Part shown: positions 1 to 8,147 of the stretch, piece after piece
Layout of the letters: every line of letters starts with the position of its first letter
Numbering within the stretch: the stretch's first letter is position 1
NCBI RefSeq assembly: GCF_016587415.1
Contig: NZ_BNJI01000002.1
Location: 434,001 to 498,000, forward strand
Origin: Ktedonobacter sp. SOSP1-85
GTDB lineage: Bacteria; Chloroflexota; Ktedonobacteria; Ktedonobacterales; Ktedonobacteraceae
DNA length: 64,000 bases
Reading direction: 5' to 3'
Notes under the pieces: model-generated
What the model was told of the DNA's origin: nothing
Seen by the model: the letters and a program-made list of their open reading frames with translations, nothing else
Database searches by the model: none
Program-made: the position numbers and the translations under genes

Positions 1-445
1 TGGAGAGGGCTGCAAGCACCGCCTTGTAGCCATCAGAGGTCGCGTGGTGGCCCTCATCGATCACAACCAGCTGGTACCTAAACTGGGAGAGGTTCTTGAG
101 GTGCTCAGGCCTGCTGATCGTTTGGATCGAAGCCACTGTGGTGGATGCGCCCCACTCATGTCGTCCAGTTCCCACCTGCCCAACGACTGCAGTCGGGTCA
201 GCGAGGCGAAACTTATCCGCCGCCTGTTGGAGCAGCTCCTGACGGTGAGCGATCACCAGGGTCGTGAGACCGAGCCGTCGCGCTACTTCGGTAAAGACGA
301 CGGTTTTGCCGCACCCGGTGGGAAGCACCACCAGTGCTTTTCCACCTTCGGGCTGTTCCTGGTACGTATTCAGGACGCGTTGTACACATTCCTCCTGGTA
401 GGGCCGAAGCGTGAGCGCCAGTGGTGGTGACGGTGCTGAAAGCAT
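1..445 (-). CDS. DExH-box helicase, N-terminal part (runs off the left edge)
   Basis: The minus strand is open from an ATG at 443-445 to the edge, 148 codons. The translation starts MLSAPSPPLALTLRPYQ, a Q-motif-like region, followed by Walker A PTGCGKT (about residue 43) and a DExH motif in VVIDEGHH (about residue 130). This is the first RecA-like domain of a superfamily 2 helicase of the restriction/UvrB-like (ResIII) type. It would unwind nucleic acid with ATP, but the rest of the protein is outside the window, so the exact role (restriction subunit, repair or defence) cannot be told. An AAGGA lies about 10 bases before the ATG, and a terminator-like hairpin lies in the leader. Confidence 0.8.
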   Translation of the reverse strand, partial: MLSAPSPPLALTLRPYQEECVQRVLNTYQEQPEGGKALVVLPTGCGKTVVFTEVARRLGLTTLVIAHRQELLQQAADKFRLADPTAVVGQVGTGRHEWGASTTVASIQTISRPEHLKNLSQFRYQLVVIDEGHHATSDGYKAVLAALS

Positions 446-465
446 AGGCAAGGGGTCCTTCCTAG

Positions 466-496
466 AAAAAGCCCTCCTGCACCTATCAGGAGGGCT
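466..496 (-). terminator. Terminator-like hairpin in the leader of the helicase gene
   Basis: Arms AGCCCTCCTG (470-479) and CAGGAGGGCT (487-496) pair perfectly around a 7-base loop. Read on the minus strand, the stem is followed by TTTTT at 466-470, the form of an intrinsic terminator. It lies only about 20 bases before the helicase start codon. It either ends transcription entering from the right or works as an attenuator. Confidence 0.5.
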
Positions 497-629
497 CATT
501 ACGCTTCTCAACGTCTACTTTTGTTCTCTCGCTTTTATTGCGTTTACTTACTTGATTTGTCGCCCCTTTACGAGTTAAATATCTGTGATGGCTACATTGC
601 TCTAGATGTAAGAGAAGAGGAAAAGTACG

Positions 630-1847
630 GTGAAGCAAAAATTGGCACATTGGTGGGGAAAGCGAAAAATGAGCATCGCTACGATTTTGGGAATCACAGT
701 GTGCGTGGGGTTAGTTGCACTTTCACAATATCAAACGCCCAAGTCTCTTTGGGAATGGATGCAACTCCTTGTCGTACCTCTTGTCCTGGCAGTGGGTGGT
801 TTCTTGCTCAATCACACGACAAGCAAAACTGAACAAGAAAACACCGAAAAACGATACGTAAATGACCAGGAAATAGCCAAAGAACGATATTTGAACGACC
901 AGGCGATCGCGAAGGATAAACAACTGGAAGATTTACTCCAAACTTATTTAGATCGAATGTCCGATCTTTTATTAGAAAAGAATTTGCGCCAATCGGCAGC
1001 CGATGCTGAAGTCAGGAATGTTGCCAGGGTAAGAACACTGACTGCATTGAAGCAACTAGATACACCTCGAATAAATTATCTGCTTGCATTCTTACGAGAA
1101 GCCAAGCTCGTGACCAGTGAGCGAGGCGCCAGTATTGTCTCTTTACATCAAGCAGATATGAATCGTATGGATTTGAAAGGATTTGATGCCCATAATCTAG
1201 ATCTGAGCGAAGCGGATCTCAGTGAAGCGAACCTGAGCGGCGCCAATCTTGAGCAAGCCGATTTGAGCGGGGCTCGCCTCAATGAAGCGAACCTGAACAT
1301 GGCCAGACTCAGTAGATCGAGTATCAGAGGATCTCACCTCTTTAAAGCTCGCCTCAACAGGGCAATACTTGTCGGAGCCGATCTCAGCATGACTGACCTT
1401 ATAGGAGCAGATCTCTGCCGAGCGGATCTCAGCGGGGCAAGATTGCACAAAACCCACTTCGATGGAGCAGACCTCAGTAACGCTGATTTGAGATCTGCCA
1501 AGCTTGAAGGAGCCTCTTTCTGCCGAGCGAATCTCAGAGACTCTTACCTGAACAAAACCGACCTGAGCGATGCAGATCTTAGCTTCGCAGATCTCAGCAA
1601 TGCGGATCTGAGCGGAGCGTGTCTCAATGGAGCGAATCTCAGTGGAGCCAATCTGAGCGGGGCGGATCTCAGCAATGCAGACCTCAGCAATGCAGACCTG
1701 AGTGGTGCCAACCTACGTGGGGCGGATCTCAATGGTGCTATTCTCAACGGAGTAGTGCTTCTCGATACAAACATCCAGCAGGCATTGCGTGTCTCTAAGG
1801 ATCAGCTCAGTAAGGTAAGGGTGAATCATGGCCAGCCATCGCAGTAA
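630..1847 (+). CDS. Pentapeptide-repeat protein with N-terminal membrane anchor
   Basis: The protein is 405 residues from a GTG start behind AGAGAAGAGGA; an in-frame ATG at 669 is an alternative. Two hydrophobic segments (about residues 14-35 and 43-62) are followed by a charged, probably coiled-coil stretch (63-120). A short domain with RVRTLTALKQLD (about 135-150) is typical of cyanobacterial and Chloroflexi pentapeptide proteins. From about residue 180 to 395 there are tandem A(D/N)LSxA repeats, which fold as a right-handed quadrilateral beta helix. Members of this family are mostly of unknown function, and some mimic DNA. The gene stands alone. The repeats produce long antisense open frames that are not genes. 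Confidence 0.85.
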   Translation: MKQKLAHWWGKRKMSIATILGITVCVGLVALSQYQTPKSLWEWMQLLVVPLVLAVGGFLLNHTTSKTEQENTEKRYVNDQEIAKERYLNDQAIAKDKQLEDLLQTYLDRMSDLLLEKNLRQSAADAEVRNVARVRTLTALKQLDTPRINYLLAFLREAKLVTSERGASIVSLHQADMNRMDLKGFDAHNLDLSEADLSEANLSGANLEQADLSGARLNEANLNMARLSRSSIRGSHLFKARLNRAILVGADLSMTDLIGADLCRADLSGARLHKTHFDGADLSNADLRSAKLEGASFCRANLRDSYLNKTDLSDADLSFADLSNADLSGACLNGANLSGANLSGADLSNADLSNADLSGANLRGADLNGAILNGVVLLDTNIQQALRVSKDQLSKVRVNHGQPSQ

Positions 1848-2043
1848 TGCCCTGGAGGGCTAGCATATTCATTTGGAAGCTTGTCCGGTTCAGTATAGTA
1901 GCCCCGACCAGCTCCTTCCGCGATGGCTAAGCGGCTAAAGGACAACTGCAAGATCTGAAGAAACCGAAGACTGGCTCACCAGAAAAATGGGTGTGACAAA
2001 GAATATCCGAGCAATGAATGGAAAACATGAGGAGGATTGCTGT

Positions 2044-2619
2044 ATGTTTGATAGTCTTTCGCATCTGAACCAGAGATTTTCGCCGTTCTGTGTGACCTTC
2101 GCTTGAGGGATAGATGGGCCCGAGATGCTCACCCGCTTCGGAGGAGACCCGTCCCATGCCTGGCCGATCCCCTGTGGAGATCTTGATACGTTCCAAGATC
2201 TTGAAGCCTATGAGGATCTCGATATCTGGCAAGATCTCCACGGACCTATTCTTCAGGTAGGACAGTGCGGAAACTGGGTTTTTGCCATTGAATTGATGCA
2301 TGAGGATCAAAGCATTCGTCCGGAAGTGCTTTGCGCCCTTGCAGCCGGAACCGTAGCAGTCTCGGTGTACCGTGACGTTAATGCTCTCACACTCTTGAGT
2401 TATGCGGAGAATGGAGTGCTCTTGGAACAGTTTGAAGCATCAGATCCGATTCCAGATCGTCTCCAGACAGTGCTTCGCCAGGCAAGAATCGATCCGAATA
2501 GCGAGAATCGGAATGCCATCCAACTCATGTCTGCCCTCCTTGAGGCTCTGGGGATTCGCCTGGATGAGGAAGACCTAGCAAAACCGTTGCTCACCGGGAT
2601 GATGACCCCATTGCCATAA
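2044..2619 (+). pseudogene. DUF6461-like gene interrupted by an in-frame TGA
   Basis: A strong GAGGAGG at about 2029-2035 precedes ATG 2044. Twenty codons ending FCVTFA are followed by TGA at 2104-2106, and the same frame then continues GIDGPEMLTRFGGDP up to 2619. The joined sequence (FCVTFA-x-GIDGPEMLTRFGGDP, then GQCGNWVFAIE) fits the DUF6461 pattern in which this position is usually Arg or another residue, so one C-to-T change (CGA to TGA) would explain the stop. The downstream ATG at 2125 has no ribosome binding site and lacks the conserved N-terminus. The family function is unknown to me. The gene lies convergent to the XRE-SUKH gene. It is either a pseudogene, a sequencing error or a readthrough case. 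Confidence 0.65.
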
Positions 2620-2670
2620 ACCTGAGAGGGCTGTCTATCTAAGGATATTGTTCTCTGGGCGTTCGAGAAT

Positions 2671-3489
2671 CTAGACCTTTTTCACAGCCCATTCCTGCAG
2701 CCAGGAATTGAAGGGCTTCACTGTCTTCTCCAGTTCATAGTATCCCGGGCGTTCTGAGGCATACCAGTAACACAAAAAACCACGCTGATCACAGCAGATC
2801 TCCACGCAATCGCCCCAATCACAGAGGGGGATAATCTGGCGCGGCCAGACCTCAGCAGGGAGAAGAAGAACTTTGGAGCCAAATGCTTTCTGTTGCCACT
2901 GGTCAGGCGAATAAGCCTCAAGGTCTACCAGGGATGCAGAATCACTATGATTTTTCACCATGGACTCCTCGTTGTAGAACATCCCCCCATTCGGAAGCGC
3001 GGTATAGCGCGTTCCGTACCCTCCAATCGTTCCTCTCAGTCCCGCAGCAGGTCCGAAGCCGCCGTTGGCGAGGGAGAGATAAAGGTCGGTCAACTCTTTT
3101 GGCAAAGGGAAGCCAAGGAGGTCTTCTGTGACCCGAATTTGTTCGGACGTCGCTGGAAGACACCAAAAAACCGCTAACGTTGTGTTTCTCGGGCGCAAAC
3201 CCGTTGGTCCATATCCCGTCACTTGAGCCTTTAACCGAATTTGCTCGATAAGTTGTTCGGTCGTAGGTGTGATATTCATCTGTTGTTGCTCCACAAAATC
3301 CTGCAAAGGGAGGGCCAGCCAGTCTGAGACCAGCAATGCAATCGCAATATCCGAGATTTCGGCCCGCTCAATCCGTTGCAAGGTTGCAGCGCTGACGCCA
3401 ATCTCAGAAGCGGCATCGCGCAAACTCTGCTTCCCGCGCTTCGTTTGGACCATGGCGGCCATTCTCTGCGCATCAAAAACGCTTTTCAC
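2671..3489 (-). CDS. XRE-type HTH fused to a SUKH (SMI1/KNR4) domain
   Basis: The protein is 272 residues from a GTG start with AGGAG 9 bases upstream. Residues 1-65 form an XRE helix-turn-helix (SLRDAASEIGVSAATLQRIE). Residues about 105-260 match the SUKH fold, with the signature LGFPLPKELTDLYLSLANGG. SUKH proteins are known as immunity proteins of contact-dependent and polymorphic toxin systems. A DNA-binding domain fused to one suggests it both neutralises and regulates. The gene follows the deaminase-like gene on the same strand after 72 bases, and a perfect 12-bp palindrome lies about 35 bases before its start. Fold assignment is firm; the immunity role is inference. Confidence 0.75.
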   Translation of the reverse strand: MKSVFDAQRMAAMVQTKRGKQSLRDAASEIGVSAATLQRIERAEISDIAIALLVSDWLALPLQDFVEQQQMNITPTTEQLIEQIRLKAQVTGYGPTGLRPRNTTLAVFWCLPATSEQIRVTEDLLGFPLPKELTDLYLSLANGGFGPAAGLRGTIGGYGTRYTALPNGGMFYNEESMVKNHSDSASLVDLEAYSPDQWQQKAFGSKVLLLPAEVWPRQIIPLCDWGDCVEICCDQRGFLCYWYASERPGYYELEKTVKPFNSWLQEWAVKKV

Positions 3490-3522
3490 AACCCATTCTC
3501 CTATGGCACTTGTTTCTTTAGA

Positions 3523-3534
3523 GGTACATGTACC
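3523..3534. promoter_or_regulatory. Palindromic operator candidate before the XRE-SUKH gene
   Basis: GGTACATGTACC is a perfect 12-bp palindrome, flanked by looser TTTCT / AGAAA symmetry (about 3511-3542). It lies between the deaminase-like gene and the XRE-SUKH start, where autoregulation by the HTH domain would be expected. Confidence 0.45.
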
Positions 3535-3561
3535 ATAAGAGAAACAATCTTGTCAAGTCTT

Positions 3562-4299
3562 TCAAGGATACACCGGGATGACATCCTGAGCCCTCACGTT
3601 TATTGGTTTCGTCGTGTTGGGCTTGGGATCGCCAGGTGTATAGGGGCCGTAGGGGTAGTCAGCAGGAGCAAACCCGCTAGGAGAACCGGCCTGAATCTCC
3701 CAAACAGAAAGATCAACTGAAACGTTCTCTCTACCTGGCTTCTGCTTGATGAGTTGTTGCAACGTTGTCTGCCAGGCAGGAAACCCCTCATCGCAGGTAT
3801 CACAGACTCGTACCTGCGAAAACACCACAATATGAATGACGTGAAGGTTTTTGAGTTTGGAGTAAACCTGGTCGGGAAACAGGTTGAATTGTACGTATCT
3901 CAGTGATTTCTGCTCACAGTGATTCTTATTGTTCTCCCTGCCGTACCCCTCATAGATCAACCCGGGAAGCGTTGCCAGGTTACCCTGTGCATCTTCAAGG
4001 ACAACGGTGAAATCGCAATAGTTGGCATTACTGCGATTGACTCTCCGATAGGCCTCGGCTTCCTGAGCCAATGCATAGGCTTTTGCCCCGGCATCAAATC
4101 CGCCTCCTGGCACACCTTTAAGCCCGCCACTGCCAATGAGAGCGCCGCTATACAACAGGGCCGCCACGACAAGGCCTACAATGAGTACAATGATCCAACA
4201 GCCACCAGAACGGTGATGTTGCGCACCGCCGGTACGGAGCTTTTCGCCCTCGTCTTGATCCTGGTCCAGCTCTTCGAATTCCTGGTCTGGAGAAGACAT
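3562..4299 (-). CDS. Membrane-anchored protein with a cytidine-deaminase-like fold
   Basis: The protein is 245 residues from ATG behind GAGGGGG. It has an acidic N-terminal tail (1-20), one transmembrane segment (about 35-56), a Gly-rich linker, then a domain with HCE at 127-129 and CDTC at 166-169. A beta strand (VIHIVVFSQVRV) runs straight into the CxxC. HxE plus CxxC with this spacing is the zinc-site pattern of the deaminase superfamily, which includes bacterial deaminase toxins. No family member was recognised by name. The partner on the same strand is an XRE-SUKH fusion, the usual immunity fold for such toxins. Alternative: a structural protein with a chance metal site. Confidence 0.55.
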   Translation of the reverse strand: MSSPDQEFEELDQDQDEGEKLRTGGAQHHRSGGCWIIVLIVGLVVAALLYSGALIGSGGLKGVPGGGFDAGAKAYALAQEAEAYRRVNRSNANYCDFTVVLEDAQGNLATLPGLIYEGYGRENNKNHCEQKSLRYVQFNLFPDQVYSKLKNLHVIHIVVFSQVRVCDTCDEGFPAWQTTLQQLIKQKPGRENVSVDLSVWEIQAGSPSGFAPADYPYGPYTPGDPKPNTTKPINVRAQDVIPVYP

Positions 4300-4565
4300 G
4301 TTTTTCCCCCTCTTTGTGAGGTGTTAAAACTGTAGTTGCTGATTTGTAGGCATAAAAAAGCCCTTGAACGAAGGTGATCAAGGACAGGTGAAGTTTACGC
4401 GTAGATCCAGGGAACTCAATCGCCAGCATCATCGACAGGGGGCGGTACTGTTGTCGTAGTGGTGCCTGTATACTCACGGGATGCGCAACAAGATGTGCAT
4501 TCGTCTGAATCCGCCTCGCAGGCTCGTTCAACGCTCACACTTTTTAAAACAGCGCAACCACACAT

Positions 4566-4595
4566 TTGACAAGAGCAATCTGTCTACGTTAAGAT
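4566..4595 (+). promoter_or_regulatory. Promoter candidate for peptidase E
   Basis: TTGACA (4566-4571), then 18 bases, then TAAGAT (4590-4595), upstream of the peptidase start at 4737. The interval 4300-4565 otherwise shows no supported gene. Confidence 0.4.
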
Positions 4596-4736
4596 CGAGA
4601 CGAGTACTTCATTCAAGAGAGCAGAGGACAATACCATGCAACCCATTCCATGCGTGATCCTCCAGCCTCTCCGAGATCTCGCTCCCGCAAACCTAGACTC
4701 AGAATACTGAAAAGAAACAGAGGGAAAATTTATCTC

Positions 4737-5471
4737 ATGCAGAATGAGCTTCTTTTGTTGAGCAGTTCAGCCGTTTTTGGCATGAAACCGTTGGAATACG
4801 CGCTGGATGTGGTGAAAGAATTTCTGAATGGCGAAAGCAATCTTCTCTTTGTCCCCTATGCCCTTGCCAATTACGATAGCTACACCATGAGGGTGCAGAA
4901 CATGCTGGCCCCACTCGGCGTCGCTGTCGAAGGAATACACACGGCGGTCAACCCTCGTCAGGTCGTAGAGACGGCCCGCGTGCTCTTCGTTGGAGGCGGC
5001 AACAGTTTCCGCCTTCTCAAAGCGTTGCAAGAACACGACCTCCTTGCCATTGTGCGCGAACGTGTCGAGGCTGGCGAGTTGCGCTACATGGGATCGAGTG
5101 CAGGCACAAATATGGCCTGCCCCAGCCTGCGGACGACCAACGATATGCCCATCGTCCAGCCATCCTCCTTTGGCGCATTCGGCTTAATCCCATTCCAGAT
5201 CAACCCACACTATCTCGATCCCGATCCCCATTCCCATCATCAGGGAGAGACGCGTGCTGATCGCATTGAGCAGTTTCTGGAAGAGAATGATGTCCCCGTG
5301 CTGGGGATGCGTGAAGGTTGCTGGCTACGTCGGAGTGCTTCCGCGCTCATTCTGGGTGGCATCACTGGGGCACGTCTCTTTACCCGGAACGCAGAACCAC
5401 AGGAGATCACCCCAGGGACAGATCTTTCCTGGCTGTTAGAGACGCGAGCTCGCTTTGATTGGCGTGGGTAG
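4737..5471 (+). CDS. pepE: Peptidase E (family S51 dipeptidase)
   Basis: The enzyme is 244 residues from ATG 4737, preceded by AGAGGG; upstream codons in the same frame (from 4650) are basic and not conserved-looking. It carries the S51 nucleophile-elbow motif GSSAGTN (Ser about 121), VGGGNSFRLL (about 85-94) and FQINPHYLDP. Peptidase E cleaves Asp-Xaa dipeptides in the cytoplasm with a Ser-His-Glu triad; the length is close to the 229-residue enteric enzyme. The gene stands alone behind its own promoter. Confidence 0.88.
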   Translation: MQNELLLLSSSAVFGMKPLEYALDVVKEFLNGESNLLFVPYALANYDSYTMRVQNMLAPLGVAVEGIHTAVNPRQVVETARVLFVGGGNSFRLLKALQEHDLLAIVRERVEAGELRYMGSSAGTNMACPSLRTTNDMPIVQPSSFGAFGLIPFQINPHYLDPDPHSHHQGETRADRIEQFLEENDVPVLGMREGCWLRRSASALILGGITGARLFTRNAEPQEITPGTDLSWLLETRARFDWRG

Positions 5472-5529
5472 TCAACTGCGTCCCGTGAATCACATCGTTG
5501 CATTGCTGAAGCTGCATGTCACCTCTCAT

Positions 5530-6045
5530 TTATGGGTGCAATGTAATAGCGTGAAGCGTATGCTCGGGAGCCTCTACAGACTCAGCACACCTGCACCGTG
5601 TTGCATAGGCATGCTCAGCCGCTTTGGCTAGCGCTTCTTCTTCCGTTTGCCCTTCTGCGGTATACAAAGAGTGATAGCCACAGAAACGGCACCAATAGCC
5701 TCCTACAAGCGCTTTCGCAGTGGAATAGGGGCTGATAAGCGGCTCTTTGCCGGTAATAGCAACAATCTCGTCATGATAATGCACACATCGATCAGGATGA
5801 GATTCTCTGTGAGCTGCCATACGTTCCCAGCGCTGGCAGTCTCGCGCTTGTTCCTGCTCCCAATGGACCTGACAGGCCTGCACGGCATCTTGCGGTCGAG
5901 AGAAATGCATGTATTCGCACTCATCGTCGAGGATTCCATATGCAATAGGCGTACCTAGTGGGTGAGAGACAGTGGCTTCGAGGGGATACCACTCATCGCC
6001 AAAGTGAACAATTGCGTACCCAGGAGGAAGGGTTTGAGGCCTCAT
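5530..6045 (-). CDS. Hypothetical protein
   Basis: About 171 residues from ATG 6045, chosen because GGAAAGAGAG lies 8 bases upstream; an in-frame ATG at 6069 would add 8 residues that only read through that site. The sequence shows no family I recognise. Visible traits are a WCRFCGYHS CxxC motif (about residue 127) that may bind metal, several His and Cys residues, and a C-terminal CRC near residue 158. It is the last of three minus-strand genes (7740 to 5530) with gaps of about 76 and 98 bases, so it may be cotranscribed with the sigma factor. Confidence 0.6.
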   Translation of the reverse strand: MRPQTLPPGYAIVHFGDEWYPLEATVSHPLGTPIAYGILDDECEYMHFSRPQDAVQACQVHWEQEQARDCQRWERMAAHRESHPDRCVHYHDEIVAITGKEPLISPYSTAKALVGGYWCRFCGYHSLYTAEGQTEEEALAKAAEHAYATRCRCAESVEAPEHTLHAITLHP

Positions 6046-6143
6046 CAATAGACTCTCTTTCCAGGGCATCCAATGCCCTTTGTAGCAAAGGTCGAAGAAA
6101 AAGAGGGGTACTACAAGGACGCGCTAAGAGAGGACCAGGAATG

Positions 6144-6851
6144 TTAGGAGACGGCCTCGCCATCTGTCAGGCACCGACTCAGATGCTTATGAAGGTTTGC
6201 AAGCGCACGCTGCTTGTGCTGTTGGACGTTTTGCCTACTCCAGGTAAAGCGGCGACTAATGGTTGCGAGCGACTCAGGAGGACCGTCAACACCATAGAAA
6301 TGATGGAGAATGACAGTTTGCTGTGCTGGCGTCAGTTTCGCGATAGCTGCCTGAAGCTGCTGAATAAGGCTTTGAGACCTATGAGGAAGGGGGGCTTCTT
6401 GCTGGAAAGGGGCTGCGATCACATCAGCTAGACATGTCGCGCGATCACTTTCACGTGAGAGAGGTGCATCCAGACTCAGCATTCGTAATCCATGTGTGCG
6501 TGTATGAGAAGAGGCACTTTTGATCATGGCCAGGCGTGCAGCCCCCATCAAGTACGCATATGGATTGGGCTTGCAGAGTGCTTCTGTATAGACTTCGAGC
6601 AAGACGAGATTCGCCTCCTGGACGAGATCCAGCCCGTCGATTACAGCCTCTGTCAGGCACATCTGGCGTGCAAATCGGTATGCCATGGCGCGCAATTGCG
6701 GTTGCAGAGACAGGATCACCATATCGCGCATGGACACATCAATTTCGGCAGGAGGCGTCCCATCAACATCAATGGCGGTACCCTGGGTACTCTCGCGATG
6801 CTCGGTCGTGCGGACCGGCTCTCTTAAGAGCATGGCAATATTTTGACGCAT
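6144..6851 (-). CDS. Sigma-70 family RNA polymerase sigma factor
   Basis: The protein is 235 residues from ATG with GAGGAG at a good distance. Region 2 is visible around residues 50-105 (LDLVQEANLVLLE, then NPYAYLMGAARLAM), and region 4 at about 165-225 (LTPAQQTVILHHFYGVDG, then an HTH ending SRQNVQQHKQRAL). An extended N-terminus of about 40 residues is not typical. It would direct RNA polymerase to a specific promoter set; the target is unknown. It sits between two hypothetical genes on the same strand, probably one operon. Confidence 0.75.
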   Translation of the reverse strand: MRQNIAMLLREPVRTTEHRESTQGTAIDVDGTPPAEIDVSMRDMVILSLQPQLRAMAYRFARQMCLTEAVIDGLDLVQEANLVLLEVYTEALCKPNPYAYLMGAARLAMIKSASSHTRTHGLRMLSLDAPLSRESDRATCLADVIAAPFQQEAPLPHRSQSLIQQLQAAIAKLTPAQQTVILHHFYGVDGPPESLATISRRFTWSRQNVQQHKQRALANLHKHLSRCLTDGEAVS

Positions 6852-6927
6852 AACGTCTCCTCAGTCGGCTCGCGAGGAGCGACTACATGCATGATAGACA
6901 AAGTACAGGTGAGCAGAGAGAAGAGCG

Positions 6928-7740
6928 CTAGGCAGCCTGAAGGAGGTGTTCAGGCACTCCGATGAGCAGCCGCCAGGAGTGCCGCTGTTCGCGCTTGTTG
7001 AAGTATGGGATCGCATTTACCACGCGTTGCCTGGCATCGCGATGCCAGCGTTGTACCTGGGCGATCAGAGCACAGTTTGTCTTCACCGCGAGGTGATTGA
7101 CCTGCTCCGTGGAGCGATAAAGCCTATCCATGAGGGTATCGATGGCCGCGCAGAGGAAGGCCTGCTGCATATGAAATGCACCGATGGAACGGGTCGAGAC
7201 TTCGCGCAGTTTCTGGAGAGTATGTGCCTCGGTAGGTGTTCCGGCCATGACGGCTTTAAAAGCCTCTTGTAAGCGTTCCTGTGTGACTTCCACAGGCAGA
7301 TCCAGACGCTGAAGGGCGACGGCTGGCTCAGGAGTGAATGGCTTTTTCTGTTCCTCTGGCTCGATGCGAATAGTTGGCTGATTCGCGGCTGCGCGTGCCT
7401 CAAGCCGTGCGAGGATAGAGTCGGGATCTGCGCCGTCTAGCCGTTTGTCCCAGGGCGCTGCATAGCGTAGCTGTTCTTCTGCGATGAAGACCTTGATAGG
7501 GTGGGTATGAAGCAACTGGGGGGTAGCCGCAACTTCGGCTTGATAGAGATCGCCACAGGAGAGGCAACGAAGGACACGGAGGTGGCAGAGACCGTCATGC
7601 GAAGCCTCCTGGCGTAGAGTAAGTGGCGTGAGACCGTCTTCCTCCATCTGAAGAGGATCGTCAGAAAGGATCGTTGCTGGTGCAACACACGGGTTGAAGA
7701 GACCAATGCGTTGCGCGAAAGTTTGCGGTGTCGTTGTCAT
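6928..7740 (-). CDS. Hypothetical protein, first gene of the sigma-factor block
   Basis: The protein is 270 residues from ATG with AAGGAG. No recognised domain. A CLSCGD motif (about residue 59) could bind zinc. The middle part (95-135) is Pro/Glu/Lys rich and looks like a linker, and the C-terminal 140 residues look helical. It is followed after 76 bases by the sigma factor on the same strand, so cotranscription is likely. It could be an accessory to the sigma factor or a mobile-element cargo gene; neither can be shown here. Confidence 0.6.
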   Translation of the reverse strand: MTTTPQTFAQRIGLFNPCVAPATILSDDPLQMEEDGLTPLTLRQEASHDGLCHLRVLRCLSCGDLYQAEVAATPQLLHTHPIKVFIAEEQLRYAAPWDKRLDGADPDSILARLEARAAANQPTIRIEPEEQKKPFTPEPAVALQRLDLPVEVTQERLQEAFKAVMAGTPTEAHTLQKLREVSTRSIGAFHMQQAFLCAAIDTLMDRLYRSTEQVNHLAVKTNCALIAQVQRWHRDARQRVVNAIPYFNKREQRHSWRLLIGVPEHLLQAA

Positions 7741-7775
7741 AGTTGGCTCCTTTTCATACTAAAGCCGACTCGTGA

Positions 7776-7922
7776 TTGACACCAGGCCTGAGTTGCGATA
7801 AGGTAAGAGCAGGCCCGATGTTAGGGCATCTGGACTGGGAAGTTTTCCAGGCTTTAGCCAGTCCAGATGTGAGTTGGGTTCCGGAACGCCCGTAGGTGTT
7901 GTCAGCGCCTGCGGGCGTTTCC
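7776..7922 (+). ncRNA. Possible small RNA with two stem-loops
   Basis: TTGACA (7776-7781) with a weak -10 (TAAGGT, 7799-7804) is followed by a perfect 12-bp hairpin (7827-7838 with 7858-7869) and a second hairpin (7885-7896 with 7908-7919, one mismatch) ending in TTT. On this strand no coding gene lies upstream, so the terminator-like end needs another explanation. A promoter-to-terminator unit of about 115 nt would fit a small RNA. This is a suggestion only. Confidence 0.25.
7885..7919 (+). terminator. Terminator-like hairpin
   Basis: AACGCCCGTAGG pairs with CCTGCGGGCGTT with a single mismatch around an 11-base loop, followed by TTTCCTGTTT. It would stop plus-strand transcription before the operator cluster at 8043. 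Confidence 0.5.
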
Positions 7923-8042
7923 TGTTTCAAGAATAGTGCATTTTTGCGTTACTGAGCCTTCAAAGGCCCATCATTCACCCTTGAAATACCCATCAGAGCA
8001 TTCAAGGTTCGTAAGAGATCTTAATACCATCATGATAGCATT

Positions 8043-8126
8043 ATGTTCTCTGGCGAACATAATAATTATGTCTCCTGGCGAACCTATTTGTCAAGGGGGT
8101 ATGGTATAATGTTGTCCAATGAACAT
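8043..8126 (+). promoter_or_regulatory. Extended -10 promoter with three operator-like repeats
   Basis: An extended -10 element TGGTATAAT lies at 8102-8110. Two copies of ATGTT-N8-AACAT (8043-8060 and 8109-8126) and a third degenerate copy (8068-8085, sharing CTGGCGAAC with the first) surround it; the last copy begins inside the -10. This is the layout of a repressor-controlled promoter for the small HTH gene at 8148, perhaps autoregulated. Confidence 0.55.
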
Positions 8127-8147
8127 AATTTCATGAGGGAGGCTTGC

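Noticed and set aside
1..445. Helicase considered as Cas3 for the CRISPR array
   Set aside because: Only a general DExH domain is visible, no HD nuclease, and it lies 10 kb away without other cas genes.
1544..1774. Arg/Leu/Ser-rich open frame antisense to the pentapeptide gene
   Set aside because: It is the mirror of the A(D/N)LSxA repeat codons and has no ribosome binding site.
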